Shown here one piece after another: positions 36,537 to 44,387 of a stretch of DNA of 64,000 bases (its first letter is position 1; each line of letters opens with the position of its first letter). Source of the stretch: Streptococcaceae bacterium AF54-32pH5A (GTDB taxonomy: Bacteria > Bacillota > Bacilli > Lactobacillales > Streptococcaceae). Under the pieces are notes generated by a model. It was not told the DNA's origin and made no database searches. It worked only from the letters and a program-made list of their open reading frames with translations. The position numbers and the translations under genes are program-made. Where the stretch lies: NCBI GenBank assembly GCA_027682205.1, contig JAQDAD010000003.1, positions 1 through 64,000 of the forward strand, given 5' to 3'.

Positions 36537-36979
36537 TGGATTTCCTCCTCCTCTTTGATAAGGATTAAGTCTAGAGTTTGATGATAGAGTTTAACCGTTT
36601 GGCAGCTGGTTTGGATAATAGGATTTTCTGGATCGATCCCATCGTTCATGTAGTCCACAAAAGCATCGTAGAGCTGGTCCGAGCTTGCATGAGTGTGCAG
36701 AGTATTCAGTGTCTGAGCGATTTCTTGAATGGAAAAGACAGATTTGAGAGTAGTGATGGCAATCAAACGGGCAATCTGTTTGCGTTGGTATTTCTTCTTG
36801 TCCGGCTTTGTCAGGTAGCCATGTTTGACATAGTTATTGACCATGGATGCGGTCAGGCCCTTTTCTTTATCTGGAGAAATGGGGGCGCAGACTTGATTGA
36901 CATAAAGCAAAACCTGATCCAGATAGAGGTCAATGTTTGGAATGTCTTCCCATTTTGGGTAGGAAAAGACAGAATTCAT
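36533..36979 (-). CDS. DUF1836 family protein, probable transcriptional regulator
   Basis: 148 residues from MNSVFSYPKWEDIP (ATG 36979 with GGAG six bases upstream). It has the DUF1836 features MVNNYVKHGYLTKPDKKKY and QIARLIAITTLKSVFSIQEIAQTL, which look like a MerR-like winged helix-turn-helix. I recall a Bacillus repressor (YkrK) as related, but this is from memory. A perfect palindrome covers its own promoter, consistent with autoregulation of this gene and the co-transcribed hemolysin III gene. Confidence 0.85.
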   Translation of the reverse strand: MNSVFSYPKWEDIPNIDLYLDQVLLYVNQVCAPISPDKEKGLTASMVNNYVKHGYLTKPDKKKYQRKQIARLIAITTLKSVFSIQEIAQTLNTLHTHASSDQLYDAFVDYMNDGIDPENPIIQTSCQTVKLYHQTLDLILIKEEEEIQ

Positions 36980-36994
36980 TTCCAACTCCTTTTT

Positions 36995-37019
36995 ATCTAG
37001 TTTTGATAACTAGATTATA
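36995..37019 (-). promoter_or_regulatory. Promoter with palindromic operator of the DUF1836-hlyIII operon
   Basis: ATCTAGTT-TTGAT-AACTAGAT (36995-37015) is a perfect 8-bp inverted repeat with a 5-base spacer. On the minus strand TATAAT (37014-37019) overlaps its outer arm. The transcription start would fall in the centre of the palindrome, an ideal place for a repressor. Confidence 0.65.
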
Positions 37020-37074
37020 AAATAATAAAAAACAAAAGTCAAGTTTCAACTGCTTGTAGAAAGCTTTAAATTAT

Positions 37075-37082
37075 GCTATGAT
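37075..37082 (+). promoter_or_regulatory. Extended -10 of the GNAT operon
   Basis: TGCTATGAT with TATGAT at 37077-37082, about 30 bases before the GNAT start. Confidence 0.5.
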
Positions 37083-37113
37083 GAGAGAAAATAGTTAGAA
37101 ATGAGGGGAAAAG

Positions 37114-37608
37114 ATGGAGATTCGTTTAGCTTTTCCAAACGAAGTAGATGCGATTATGCAGGTGATGGAGGATGCCAAAAAGTGCTTAGCCAAGTCTGGT
37201 AGTGACCAGTGGCAAAATGGCTATCCAAATGTCGACATCATTATTGATGATATCATCTCAGGTCAAGCTTATGTGGCCTTGGAAGAGGGAGAACTGCTAG
37301 CCTATGCTGCTGTGACCAAGAGCCCAGAGAAAGCCTATGAAGCTATTTATGAAGGAAGTTGGCAGGGGGGAGAGTCAGAATATCTGGTCTTTCACCGTAT
37401 CGCTGTGGCAGCAGATGTCCAAGGACAAGGTGTTGCTCAGACTTTCCTAGAAGGCTTGATTGAAGGTTTTGATTATCTAGATTTTCGTTCAGATACACAT
37501 GCAGAAAACAAGGCCATGCAGCATATCTTTGAAAAGCTGGGCTTCCAACAGGTTGGTAAGGTTCCAGTTGATGGGGAACGTTTGGCCTATCAGAAATTAA
37601 AAAAATGA
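37114..37608 (+). CDS. GNAT family N-acetyltransferase
   Basis: 164-residue acetyltransferase with the acetyl-CoA loop in VFHRIAVAADVQGQGVAQTFL (motif A, Q-G-Q-G-V-A) and a C-terminal ENKAMQHIFEKLGF motif B. The substrate is not evident. GAGGGGAAAAG precedes the ATG. Its stop overlaps the ATG of ogt (ATGA), so the two are translated together. Confidence 0.9.
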   Translation: MEIRLAFPNEVDAIMQVMEDAKKCLAKSGSDQWQNGYPNVDIIIDDIISGQAYVALEEGELLAYAAVTKSPEKAYEAIYEGSWQGGESEYLVFHRIAVAADVQGQGVAQTFLEGLIEGFDYLDFRSDTHAENKAMQHIFEKLGFQQVGKVPVDGERLAYQKLKK

Positions 37609-38120
37609 AGCAGAAAAAGTACGCAAAAATGCTCTACTCGTCGCCAATTGGAACCTTATCCTTAGTTGCTGACGAGCAATATCTGTATGGAATTTGGGTA
37701 CAGGACCAAACTCATTTTGAGAGGGGTATTGATACGGAAAGGATAGAAGTCGTTAAGGGGTATCCTATCCTTGATCAAGTTATTTCCTATTTAGATACTT
37801 ACTTTGATGGATGTGTTCAAGATTTGTCTTCCTTGCCTCTGGCTCCCAGTGGAACAGATTTTGAAAAGCGGGTCTGGGCTTACTTACAGAGCATTCCTTA
37901 TGGTCAAACAGTAACTTATGGACAAATAGCTCAAGACCTGCAAGTGGCTTCTGCCCAAGCGATTGGCGGAGCAGTGGGGCGCAATCCTTGGTCCATCCTC
38001 GTACCCTGTCACCGTGTGCTGGGATCAGGCAATCGCTTGACAGGCTATGCATCGGGAGTCGAAAAGAAAGCCTGGCTCTTGCAACATGAAGGTGTAGCAT
38101 TTCAAGAAAATAAAAAATAG
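37605..38120 (+). CDS. ogt: Methylated-DNA--protein-cysteine methyltransferase
   Basis: Suicide DNA-repair protein that removes alkyl groups from O6-alkylguanine. The acceptor-cysteine motif PCHRV is in WSILVPCHRVLGSG (about residue 136), preceded by the helix-turn-helix YGQTVTYGQIAQDL with the arginine-finger region. 171 residues, no Ada N-terminal domain. Operon with the GNAT gene before it and the ArsC-like gene 12 bases after it. Confidence 0.93.
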   Translation: MKQKKYAKMLYSSPIGTLSLVADEQYLYGIWVQDQTHFERGIDTERIEVVKGYPILDQVISYLDTYFDGCVQDLSSLPLAPSGTDFEKRVWAYLQSIPYGQTVTYGQIAQDLQVASAQAIGGAVGRNPWSILVPCHRVLGSGNRLTGYASGVEKKAWLLQHEGVAFQENKK

Positions 38121-38132
38121 AAAGAAAAGAAG

Positions 38133-38489
38133 ATGTTAGAATTTATCGAATACCCAAAATGTTCAACTTGTAAGAAAGCAAAAAATGAATTAGATCAACT
38201 CGGATTTGAGTATCAAGATGTCCACATCGTAGAAGAAACACCAAGTGAAGAAGTGATTTTGAACTGGTTGGAAACTTCCGGTTTTGAAGTGAAACAATTT
38301 TTCAATACCAGCGGGATCAAATACCGTGAACTGGGCTTGAAAGATAAGGTGGGAAGTTTGTCAAAACAAGAAGCAGCCAAGCTTCTAGCGAGTGATGGCA
38401 TGTTATTGAAACGTCCAATTCTGGTGGAAAACGGTTCTGTTAAACAAATCGGCTATAGAAAACCCTATGAGGACTTAGGTTTGAGATAG
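38133..38489 (+). CDS. ArsC/Spx-family reductase-like protein
   Basis: 118 residues with a thioredoxin-like fold. CSTC near residues 10-13 is the CxxC of this family, and the C-terminal KRPILVENGSVKQIGY is the ArsC signature. Spx-type regulators share this fold, but the RNA-polymerase-contact features cannot be judged here. I place it with the YffB/MgsR-like group. Ends the GNAT-ogt operon. Confidence 0.85.
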   Translation: MLEFIEYPKCSTCKKAKNELDQLGFEYQDVHIVEETPSEEVILNWLETSGFEVKQFFNTSGIKYRELGLKDKVGSLSKQEAAKLLASDGMLLKRPILVENGSVKQIGYRKPYEDLGLR

Positions 38490-38607
38490 TTTTTATTTAT
38501 CTCCTTGATAGGTAAAATATATAGCCTCCCTGTTTTAAAGTGTGATAAACTAGAAGGTAGACAAAGTCTTCTTTTCCCGTAGCAAATAATTTGCTTGCGA
38601 GCAGAAG

Positions 38608-38616
38608 TATGGTAGA
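38608..38616 (+). promoter_or_regulatory. Extended -10 of the polar amino-acid transporter operon
   Basis: TGGTAGAAT about 30 bases before the permease ATG, with AGGAGAGG as the ribosome site. Confidence 0.5.
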
Positions 38617-38645
38617 ATGAATCATTATCAGGAGAGGATGTTTTT

Positions 38646-39446
38646 ATGACTGTTACAACATTTTTAGCATCAGATTGGTACCAAAGTTTGATGCAGCTGA
38701 TTCCAGATGGCAAGCTCTTTAGCTTGCGTTCGGTTTTTGATGGAATTCCAAGGATTGTCCAACAACTGCCTACAACCATCATGTTGACGCTTGGAGGTGC
38801 GATTTTTGGCTTGGTGCTGGCCTTGGTTTTTGCCATTGTTAAAATCAATCGCGTTAAGATTTTATATCCCTTGCAGGCCTTTTTTGTCAGCTTTTTAAAA
38901 GGGACACCGATTTTGGTTCAGCTCATGTTGACCTACTACGGGATTCCACTTGCACTGAAAGCACTCAATCAACAATGGGGAACCAGCTTCAATATCAATG
39001 CTATTCCAGCAGCAACCTTTGCTATTGTAGCTTTTGCCTTTAATGAGGCAGCTTATGCCAGCGAAACCATTCGTGCAGCCATCCTTTCTGTCAATCCAGG
39101 TGAGATTGAGGCAGCGCGCAGTCTTGGTATGACACGTGCGCAAGTTTATCGTCGTGTAATTATTCCTAATGCAGCGGTGGTAGCTACTCCAACCTTGATC
39201 AATTCCCTCATCGGTTTGACCAAGGGAACTTCTCTAGCCTTTAGTGCAGGTGTTGTAGAAGTTTTTGCTCAAGCTCAGATTTTGGGTGGAGCGGATTATC
39301 GCTATTTTGAACGCTTCATCTCCGTTGCTCTTGTTTACTGGGTTGTCAATATCGGAATTGAAAGCCTCGGTCGCTTTATCGAGAAGAAAATGGCAATTTC
39401 AGCACCGGATACAGTAACTTCAGATGTGAAAGGAGACCTTCGTTAA
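38646..39446 (+). CDS. Polar amino-acid ABC transporter permease
   Basis: Membrane subunit of an amino-acid importer, 266 residues with about five helices. The HisM-type region LPTTIMLTLGGAIFGLVLALV starts the transmembrane domain, and the cytoplasmic EAA loop reads NEAAYASETIRAAI ... GEIEAARSLGMTRAQVYRRV. Its stop overlaps the start of the ATPase gene. No substrate-binding protein is encoded beside it. As I recall, this set lies next to trxB in pneumococcus too. Confidence 0.93.
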   Translation: MTVTTFLASDWYQSLMQLIPDGKLFSLRSVFDGIPRIVQQLPTTIMLTLGGAIFGLVLALVFAIVKINRVKILYPLQAFFVSFLKGTPILVQLMLTYYGIPLALKALNQQWGTSFNINAIPAATFAIVAFAFNEAAYASETIRAAILSVNPGEIEAARSLGMTRAQVYRRVIIPNAAVVATPTLINSLIGLTKGTSLAFSAGVVEVFAQAQILGGADYRYFERFISVALVYWVVNIGIESLGRFIEKKMAISAPDTVTSDVKGDLR

Positions 39447-40189
39447 TGATTAAGATTTCGAATTTAAGCAAATCCTTTTCAGGACAGACTGTCTTGGATC
39501 ATCTGGACTTGGATATCCAAAAGGGAGAAGTTGTGGCCTTGATTGGTTCATCTGGAGCTGGAAAATCAACTTTCTTGCGTAGCCTCAACTATCTTGAAAT
39601 ACCAGATAGTGGAACGATTCAGATTGACAATTTCAAAATTGATTTTTCTCAGATTAGCCAAGAAGAGATCCTAACCCTTCGTCGCAAGTTGTCCATGGTT
39701 TTCCAACAGTTTAATTTGTTTGAACGCCGAACAGCGCTTGACAATGTTAAGGAAGGCTTGGTCGTTGTTAAGAAACTATCGGACGAGGAAGCAACCAAAA
39801 TCGCCAAGGAAGAGTTGGCTAAGGTTGGACTTTCTGATCGTGAACAGCATTACCCTCGTCATTTGTCAGGTGGGCAAAAGCAACGGGTTGCCCTAGCGCG
39901 TGCCCTCGCTATGAAACCAGACGTCTTGCTCTTGGACGAACCAACATCAGCTCTCGACCCAGAATTGGTCGGAGAAGTGGAAAAGTCTATTGCAGACGCC
40001 GCTAAGTCTGGTCAGACCATGATCTTGGTTAGTCACGATATGTCTTTTGTGGCTCAAGTGGCAGATAAGATTTTGTTCCTAGATAAGGGGAAAATCATCG
40101 AGTCAGGCACACCGGATGAAATCATCAATCATCCGAAAGAAGAACGGACAAAAGAATTCTTCGCTAGTTACAAACGGACTTATATTTGA
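39446..40189 (+). CDS. Polar amino-acid ABC transporter ATP-binding protein
   Basis: 247-residue ATPase partner of the permease before it. Walker A GSSGAGKS, Q-loop QQFNLFERRTALDNV, signature LSGGQKQR, Walker [14 protein letters not shown], switch histidine in VSHDM. TAATG overlap with the permease stop. An extended -10 for the next gene is formed across its own stop codon. Confidence 0.95.
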   Translation: MIKISNLSKSFSGQTVLDHLDLDIQKGEVVALIGSSGAGKSTFLRSLNYLEIPDSGTIQIDNFKIDFSQISQEEILTLRRKLSMVFQQFNLFERRTALDNVKEGLVVVKKLSDEEATKIAKEELAKVGLSDREQHYPRHLSGGQKQRVALARALAMKPDVLLLDEPTSALDPELVGEVEKSIADAAKSGQTMILVSHDMSFVAQVADKILFLDKGKIIESGTPDEIINHPKEERTKEFFASYKRTYI

Positions 40190-40195
40190 TATAAT
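40187..40195 (+). promoter_or_regulatory. Extended -10 spanning the ATPase stop codon
   Basis: The stop TGA (40187-40189) supplies the TGn of TGATATAAT (TATAAT 40190-40195). It gives DUF4059 and perhaps trxB their own transcript with a leader of about 65 nt that holds an AAACTCAG / CTGAGTTT hairpin (40206-40232). Confidence 0.6.
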
Positions 40196-40266
40196 AGTAA
40201 AAGGAAAACTCAGTTAGTTGGACTAGCTGAGTTTACTCTTTAAAAAAGATAGAAACGAGAGAGATC

Positions 40267-40491
40267 ATGCTGCTGCAACTATTTTCTTTATATTTCGAGA
40301 GTTTGATCTTAACGACCATTCTCGTCGTGATTTCTTTAGGGATTTGGATTGGATTGCGAGCTATGTCTGGTGTGGACAAGACAGCCAAGGCCCGTCAAGC
40401 CCATCTCTATGATATGATTATGATTGGGGTTTTGGTGATTCCAGTATTATCCTTTGCCGTCATGAGTCTCATTTTAGTTTTCAGAGCATAA
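40267..40491 (+). CDS. DUF4059 family small membrane protein
   Basis: 74 residues with two hydrophobic helices (about 8-30 and 50-72) separated by a polar loop RAMSGVDKTAKARQAH. I recognise it as the DUF4059 family of streptococci; the function is unknown. Its constant position between the amino-acid transporter and trxB suggests a link to one of them, but that is inference. AGAGAG-type weak ribosome site. Confidence 0.85.
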   Translation: MLLQLFSLYFESLILTTILVVISLGIWIGLRAMSGVDKTAKARQAHLYDMIMIGVLVIPVLSFAVMSLILVFRA

Positions 40492-40556
40492 TGCTTGCTA
40501 AATAAACTTCAAACAGTTAGAATAAAGATAGTTACAACAAGAAAGAAGGAATCGAA

Positions 40557-41468
40557 ATGTACGATACGATTATTATCGGTGCTGGACCTGCGGGAATGAC
40601 AGCTGCCTTATATGCCGCTCGAAGCAATCTGAAAGTAGCTTTGATTGAAGGTGGTCTGCCAGGTGGGCAAATGAACAACACATCTGATATCGAAAACTAT
40701 CCTGGTTATGCCAATATTAGTGGACCTGAATTGGCAGAGAAGATGTTTGAACCTCTTGAAAATCTTGGAGTAGAGCACCTTTATGGATTTGTTGAAAAGA
40801 TTGAAGATCATGCTGACTATAAGAAGGTAATCACAGATGACCAAGTTTATGAAACTCGTACTGTCATTGTGGCTACTGGGTCTAAACACCGTCTTTTGGG
40901 TGTTCCTGGAGAAGAAGAACTAAATAGTCGAGGCGTTTCCTACTGTGCAGTCTGTGATGGAGCTTTCTTCCGTGATCAAGACTTGCTCGTAGTCGGTGGT
41001 GGAGATTCAGCGGTAGAAGAAGCCCTCTTCTTGACTCGCTTTGCCAAGACTGTTACTATAGTTCACCGTCGAGATAAACTTCGTGCTCAAAAGGTCTTGC
41101 AAGACCGTGCCTTTGCTAATGAGAAAGTCAATTTTATCTGGGACTCTGTAGTCAAGGAAATCAGAGGTGAAAACCGAGTAGAATCAGTTGTATTTGAAAA
41201 TGTAAAAACGGGTCAAGTGACAGAGCAAGCCTTCGGTGGTGTCTTTATCTATGTTGGTTTGGATCCTGTTAGTGATTTTGCCAACGATTTGAATATCCAA
41301 GACCAGTCAGGCTGGATTGTGACAGACAACCACATGAAGACTGCCGTTAATGGTATCTTTGCAGTTGGGGATGTTCGCCAGAAAGACCTTCGCCAAGTGA
41401 CAACAGCAGTTGGAGATGGGGCTATCGCAGGTCAAGAAGCCTATAAATTTATCACAGAACATAGTTAA
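40557..41468 (+). CDS. trxB: Thioredoxin reductase
   Basis: NADPH-dependent flavoprotein that reduces thioredoxin. FAD-binding GAGPAGMTAALYAAR, redox pair CAVC in SYCAVCDGAFF (about residue 135), NADPH-binding VVGGGDSAVEEALFL, and C-terminal FAVGDVRQKDLRQV. 303 residues. AAGAAAGGAATC lies before the ATG. A strong terminator follows. Confidence 0.97.
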   Translation: MYDTIIIGAGPAGMTAALYAARSNLKVALIEGGLPGGQMNNTSDIENYPGYANISGPELAEKMFEPLENLGVEHLYGFVEKIEDHADYKKVITDDQVYETRTVIVATGSKHRLLGVPGEEELNSRGVSYCAVCDGAFFRDQDLLVVGGGDSAVEEALFLTRFAKTVTIVHRRDKLRAQKVLQDRAFANEKVNFIWDSVVKEIRGENRVESVVFENVKTGQVTEQAFGGVFIYVGLDPVSDFANDLNIQDQSGWIVTDNHMKTAVNGIFAVGDVRQKDLRQVTTAVGDGAIAGQEAYKFITEHS

Positions 41469-41470
41469 GC

Positions 41471-41508
41471 AAAAAAGTTTCCAATCAAGTGATTGGAAAC
41501 TTTTTTAT
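41471..41508. terminator. Bidirectional terminator between trxB and rlmB
   Basis: AAAAAAGTTTCCAATCA / TGATTGGAAACTTTTTT is a long symmetric hairpin that can end transcripts from both sides. Confidence 0.92.
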
Positions 41509-42233
41509 AGTCGGTTTCGGAAAACTTCGTACATGAGAATGGCTGCAGCAACACTGGCATTGAGGCTTTGAACATGCCCATTCATCGGAATGGTAATCAT
41601 CTCATCAACCTGTTTTTTGATGTTGCTAGAGATGCCTTTTCCTTCATTTCCGATGATGAGGGCAATTTTCCCTTTTGTATTCCACTTGTGGCAAGGGGTT
41701 CCATTCATATCTGTTCCAAAGGTCCAGAAACCTTCATCCTTGAGTTTGTCTAGAGTTTGACTCAGATTGGTCACTCGGGCAATCGGTACGTGCTCAATGG
41801 CGCCTGTGGCCGTTTTGGCAACGACAGGAGTAACACCGACAGCACGGTGCTTGGGAATGATGACTCCTGAAACATTGGTAGCATCAGCAGTTCTCAAGAT
41901 AGAACCTAGATTATGGGGGTCAGTTAGCCCGTCCAGAATCAATAGCAAAGGATTTTCTTCTTGCCGCGTTTTGGCAAGGATTTGCTCCAGCTCGCTATAG
42001 GCAAATTCAGATACCCTAAGGACAAATCCTTGATGGACAGCGCCTTCGGTCATTTCAGAGAGGGATTTTTTTGAGGTCCAAGAGATGGAGACCTTTTTCT
42101 CAGTAGCCAGTTCCTTGACCTTCTCAACATTCTTACCCCTTAGATCTTCTTGGAGGTAGAGTTTGTTTCCTGTGTTCGCAAGGAGGGCTTCAGTAACGGC
42201 ATGGACGCCATAGACAATATCATTTGTTTTCAT
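41505..42233 (-). CDS. rlmB: 23S rRNA 2'-O-methyltransferase RlmB (TrmH family)
   Basis: SPOUT methyltransferase that modifies a guanosine in 23S rRNA domain V. An N-terminal substrate-binding domain (YGVHAVTEALL) is followed by the SPOUT fold with motif 1 LDGLTDPHNLGSILRTAD, motif 2 LIIGNEGKGIS and motif 3 IPMNGHVQSLNASVAAAILMYE. I use ATG 42233 (MKTNDIVYG); the frame extends further but would include the promoter. The -10 TATAAT sits six bases before this ATG, so the mRNA is probably leaderless. 242 residues. Confidence 0.92.
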   Translation of the reverse strand: MKTNDIVYGVHAVTEALLANTGNKLYLQEDLRGKNVEKVKELATEKKVSISWTSKKSLSEMTEGAVHQGFVLRVSEFAYSELEQILAKTRQEENPLLLILDGLTDPHNLGSILRTADATNVSGVIIPKHRAVGVTPVVAKTATGAIEHVPIARVTNLSQTLDKLKDEGFWTFGTDMNGTPCHKWNTKGKIALIIGNEGKGISSNIKKQVDEMITIPMNGHVQSLNASVAAAILMYEVFRNRL

Positions 42234-42239
42234 GCCTCT

Positions 42240-42248
42240 ATTATAACA
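42240..42248 (-). promoter_or_regulatory. Extended -10 promoter of rlmB, leaderless configuration
   Basis: On the minus strand TGTTATAAT (TATAAT at 42240-42245), then AGAGGC, then ATG. Confidence 0.7.
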
Positions 42249-42275
42249 CAAAACCCCGTCTTGCAACGGGATTTT
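42249..42275 (-). terminator. Terminator of def
   Basis: On the minus strand CCCGTT GCAAG ACGGGG is followed by TTTTG. It ends right where the rlmB promoter begins. Confidence 0.7.
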
Positions 42276-42277
42276 CT

Positions 42278-42889
42278 TTATTCCAGAATCAGTAAACCAT
42301 CTTTAACAGCAAATGGGTCTTTTTCATTGATACGATCGTAGAACATGATTCCGTTTAGATGATCAATTTCATGTTGAACAACGATGGAGTTGTAGCCTTT
42401 GAGCTTGATACGATGTTTTTCGCCGTCCTTGTCAAAGTAATCGACAGTGACACGGGCATGACGGACAACATAACCTGGCACGTTACGGTCAACAGATAGG
42501 CAACCTTCTCCTTCGCCAAGAGCAGCGTCCTGAACAGAGTGGGATACGATTTTCGGATTGTACATAATAGCTTGCAAGTCGTAGGCTTCCTGTGGAGTTT
42601 CACCTTCTTCAACAATGTTTGGGACCAAGACGGCAATAATACGTTTTGAGATATCCAGCTGGGGAGCAGCAAGGCCAACACCACCACGGAGTCCCATTTT
42701 CTCAGCCATAACAGGATCCTGAGAATGTTTGAGGAATTGCATCATTTTTTCACCAAGGATGATATCCTGATCAGACAGGGGGAAAGTGACTTCCCCAGCA
42801 ACCGCACGTAGAGTTGGGTTTCCCTCACGGATAATATCATTCATATCAATCAAATGAGCAGCTTTTGTAATACGTTCTATAGCAGACAT
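42278..42889 (-). CDS. def: Peptide deformylase
   Basis: Removes the N-formyl group from new proteins. All three motifs are present: [13 protein letters not shown] (metal cysteine) and QHEIDHLNG (HExxH). At 203 residues with extra loops it is a type II deformylase. ATG 42889 ([12 protein letters not shown]) is chosen because AAAGGAGAG precedes it; the longer frame to 42925 lacks a ribosome site. Confidence 0.95.
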   Translation of the reverse strand: MSAIERITKAAHLIDMNDIIREGNPTLRAVAGEVTFPLSDQDIILGEKMMQFLKHSQDPVMAEKMGLRGGVGLAAPQLDISKRIIAVLVPNIVEEGETPQEAYDLQAIMYNPKIVSHSVQDAALGEGEGCLSVDRNVPGYVVRHARVTVDYFDKDGEKHRIKLKGYNSIVVQHEIDHLNGIMFYDRINEKDPFAVKDGLLILE

Positions 42890-42995
42890 TTTCTCTCCTT
42901 TCATTACCTCTACATGATAACACAAAATAGGTTAGAAAGAAAGTCGTAGAAGTTCTTAAAAAATAATATAATAAACGGTATTCCCCTTTTGTCTG

Positions 42996-43004
42996 TGGTA
43001 TAAT
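42996..43004 (+). promoter_or_regulatory. Extended -10 of the CapA-like gene, flanked by an inverted repeat
   Basis: TGGTATAAT (TATAAT 42999-43004). ATTCCCCTTT (42980-42989) upstream and AAAGGGGAAT (43031-43040) downstream form a perfect 10-bp inverted repeat around it; the second arm contains the ribosome site. Confidence 0.6.
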
Positions 43005-43044
43005 AAAAGGAAAGACTTGCATAAGAGAGCAAAGGGGAATAAGA

Positions 43045-44364
43045 ATGGAAAAGCGAAAAGACAGACGGTCTCATGGTCCTATTTATGGATTGTTGAAGAC
43101 TAGTATTGGTTTCTTTAGGAATTATAAATCTTGGACCAATGCCCAGTTTATTACAGTGTTGTTGCTGGCAGTTGCCTTGTCCATGGGGCTGAACTTGTTA
43201 GTTCGAGCGGTACAAGGCAACATGGGAACGAGTTCTAGTAGCCAAACAGGTGATTCTGCAAGTACTTCTAGTCAATTCAAGGAAAATGATTCTGACGAAA
43301 AGACAGCTCGTATCATGGCAAATGGTGACCTTCTCTACCATATCCCTATCTACCGAACAGCTCTAAAAGAAGACGGAACCTATGATTTCCACGAAAATTT
43401 TGAATATGTAAAACCCTGGCTCAAGCAAGCGGATTTAGTGCTTGGTGACTTTGAAGGAACTGTGAACAAGGACCACTATTTGGCAGGTTATCCTCTCTTT
43501 AATGCACCTGGAGAAGTCATGGATGCTATTAAGGATGCAGGCTATCAAGTTCTAGACTTGGCTCACAATCATATACTTGATTCTCAAATTGAGGGAGTGG
43601 TTTCGACAGCAGAAGCTATTGAAAAGGCTGGAATGACACCCATCGGGGTCTACCCGCATGAATCCCGTGACCAAGCCCCTATTGTTATCAAGGAAGTCAA
43701 TGGTATCAAGGTAGCCCTTTTGGCCTATTCCTATGGCTTTAATGGCATTGAGCAGTATATCTCTCAAGAGGACTATAATCACTATCTTTCTGACTTAAAC
43801 GAAGACAAGATGAAGGCAGAGATTGAACGAGCTGAAAAAGAAGCAGATATTACCGTTGTTATGCCTCAGATGGGAATTGAGTACCAGCTAGAACCGACGG
43901 AAGAACAAAAAACACTGTACCACAAGATGATTGACTGGGGAGCTGATATTATCTTTGGAGGGCACCCTCACGTCGTTGAACCTGCTGAAACGGTTGAAAA
44001 AGATGGTGACAAAAAACTGATCATCTACTCCATGGGGAATTTCCTCTCAAATCAGCGCATTGAAACCATGCAAGATGAGGAAAATGCCAAGTGGACGGAG
44101 CGCGGTGTTCTCATGGATGTGACTATTAAGAAAAAAGATGGCAAGACTAGAATTGACACGGCCAAAGCTCATCCGACTTGGGTCAATCGAACACCCAAAG
44201 GGACTTACTCTCCAGAAGGTTATCCGCTCTTCCTCTATCAGACCTATATCCTAGAGGACTTCATCGAGGGAGGCAGTTACCGTGACAAGTTGGACGAGGC
44301 GACCAAGGAACGTATTGACACGGCCTATAAAGAAATGAATGAACATGTAGGGTTGAAGTGGTAG
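43045..44364 (+). CDS. CapA-family (PGA_cap) membrane-anchored metallophosphatase-like protein
   Basis: 439 residues. Cytoplasmic basic N-terminus, one transmembrane anchor (about 35-55), a serine-rich linker, then an extracellular PGA_cap domain with ANGDLLYH, LGDFEGTVN, LAHNHILD and IIFGGHPHVVEP, the metal-binding motifs of this calcineurin-like family. Named for CapA of poly-gamma-glutamate capsule systems, but no capB/capC genes are nearby, so a role in polyglutamate synthesis is not supported. The downstream HAD gene follows closely. Confidence 0.88.
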   Translation: MEKRKDRRSHGPIYGLLKTSIGFFRNYKSWTNAQFITVLLLAVALSMGLNLLVRAVQGNMGTSSSSQTGDSASTSSQFKENDSDEKTARIMANGDLLYHIPIYRTALKEDGTYDFHENFEYVKPWLKQADLVLGDFEGTVNKDHYLAGYPLFNAPGEVMDAIKDAGYQVLDLAHNHILDSQIEGVVSTAEAIEKAGMTPIGVYPHESRDQAPIVIKEVNGIKVALLAYSYGFNGIEQYISQEDYNHYLSDLNEDKMKAEIERAEKEADITVVMPQMGIEYQLEPTEEQKTLYHKMIDWGADIIFGGHPHVVEPAETVEKDGDKKLIIYSMGNFLSNQRIETMQDEENAKWTERGVLMDVTIKKKDGKTRIDTAKAHPTWVNRTPKGTYSPEGYPLFLYQTYILEDFIEGGSYRDKLDEATKERIDTAYKEMNEHVGLKW

Positions 44365-44387
44365 GTGCTCACCCTAAAGGAGATATG

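Noticed and set aside
36578-37000. Plus-strand 140-codon frame opposite the DUF1836 gene
   Set aside because: It is antisense to a recognised family, begins inside it, and has no promoter or ribosome site.
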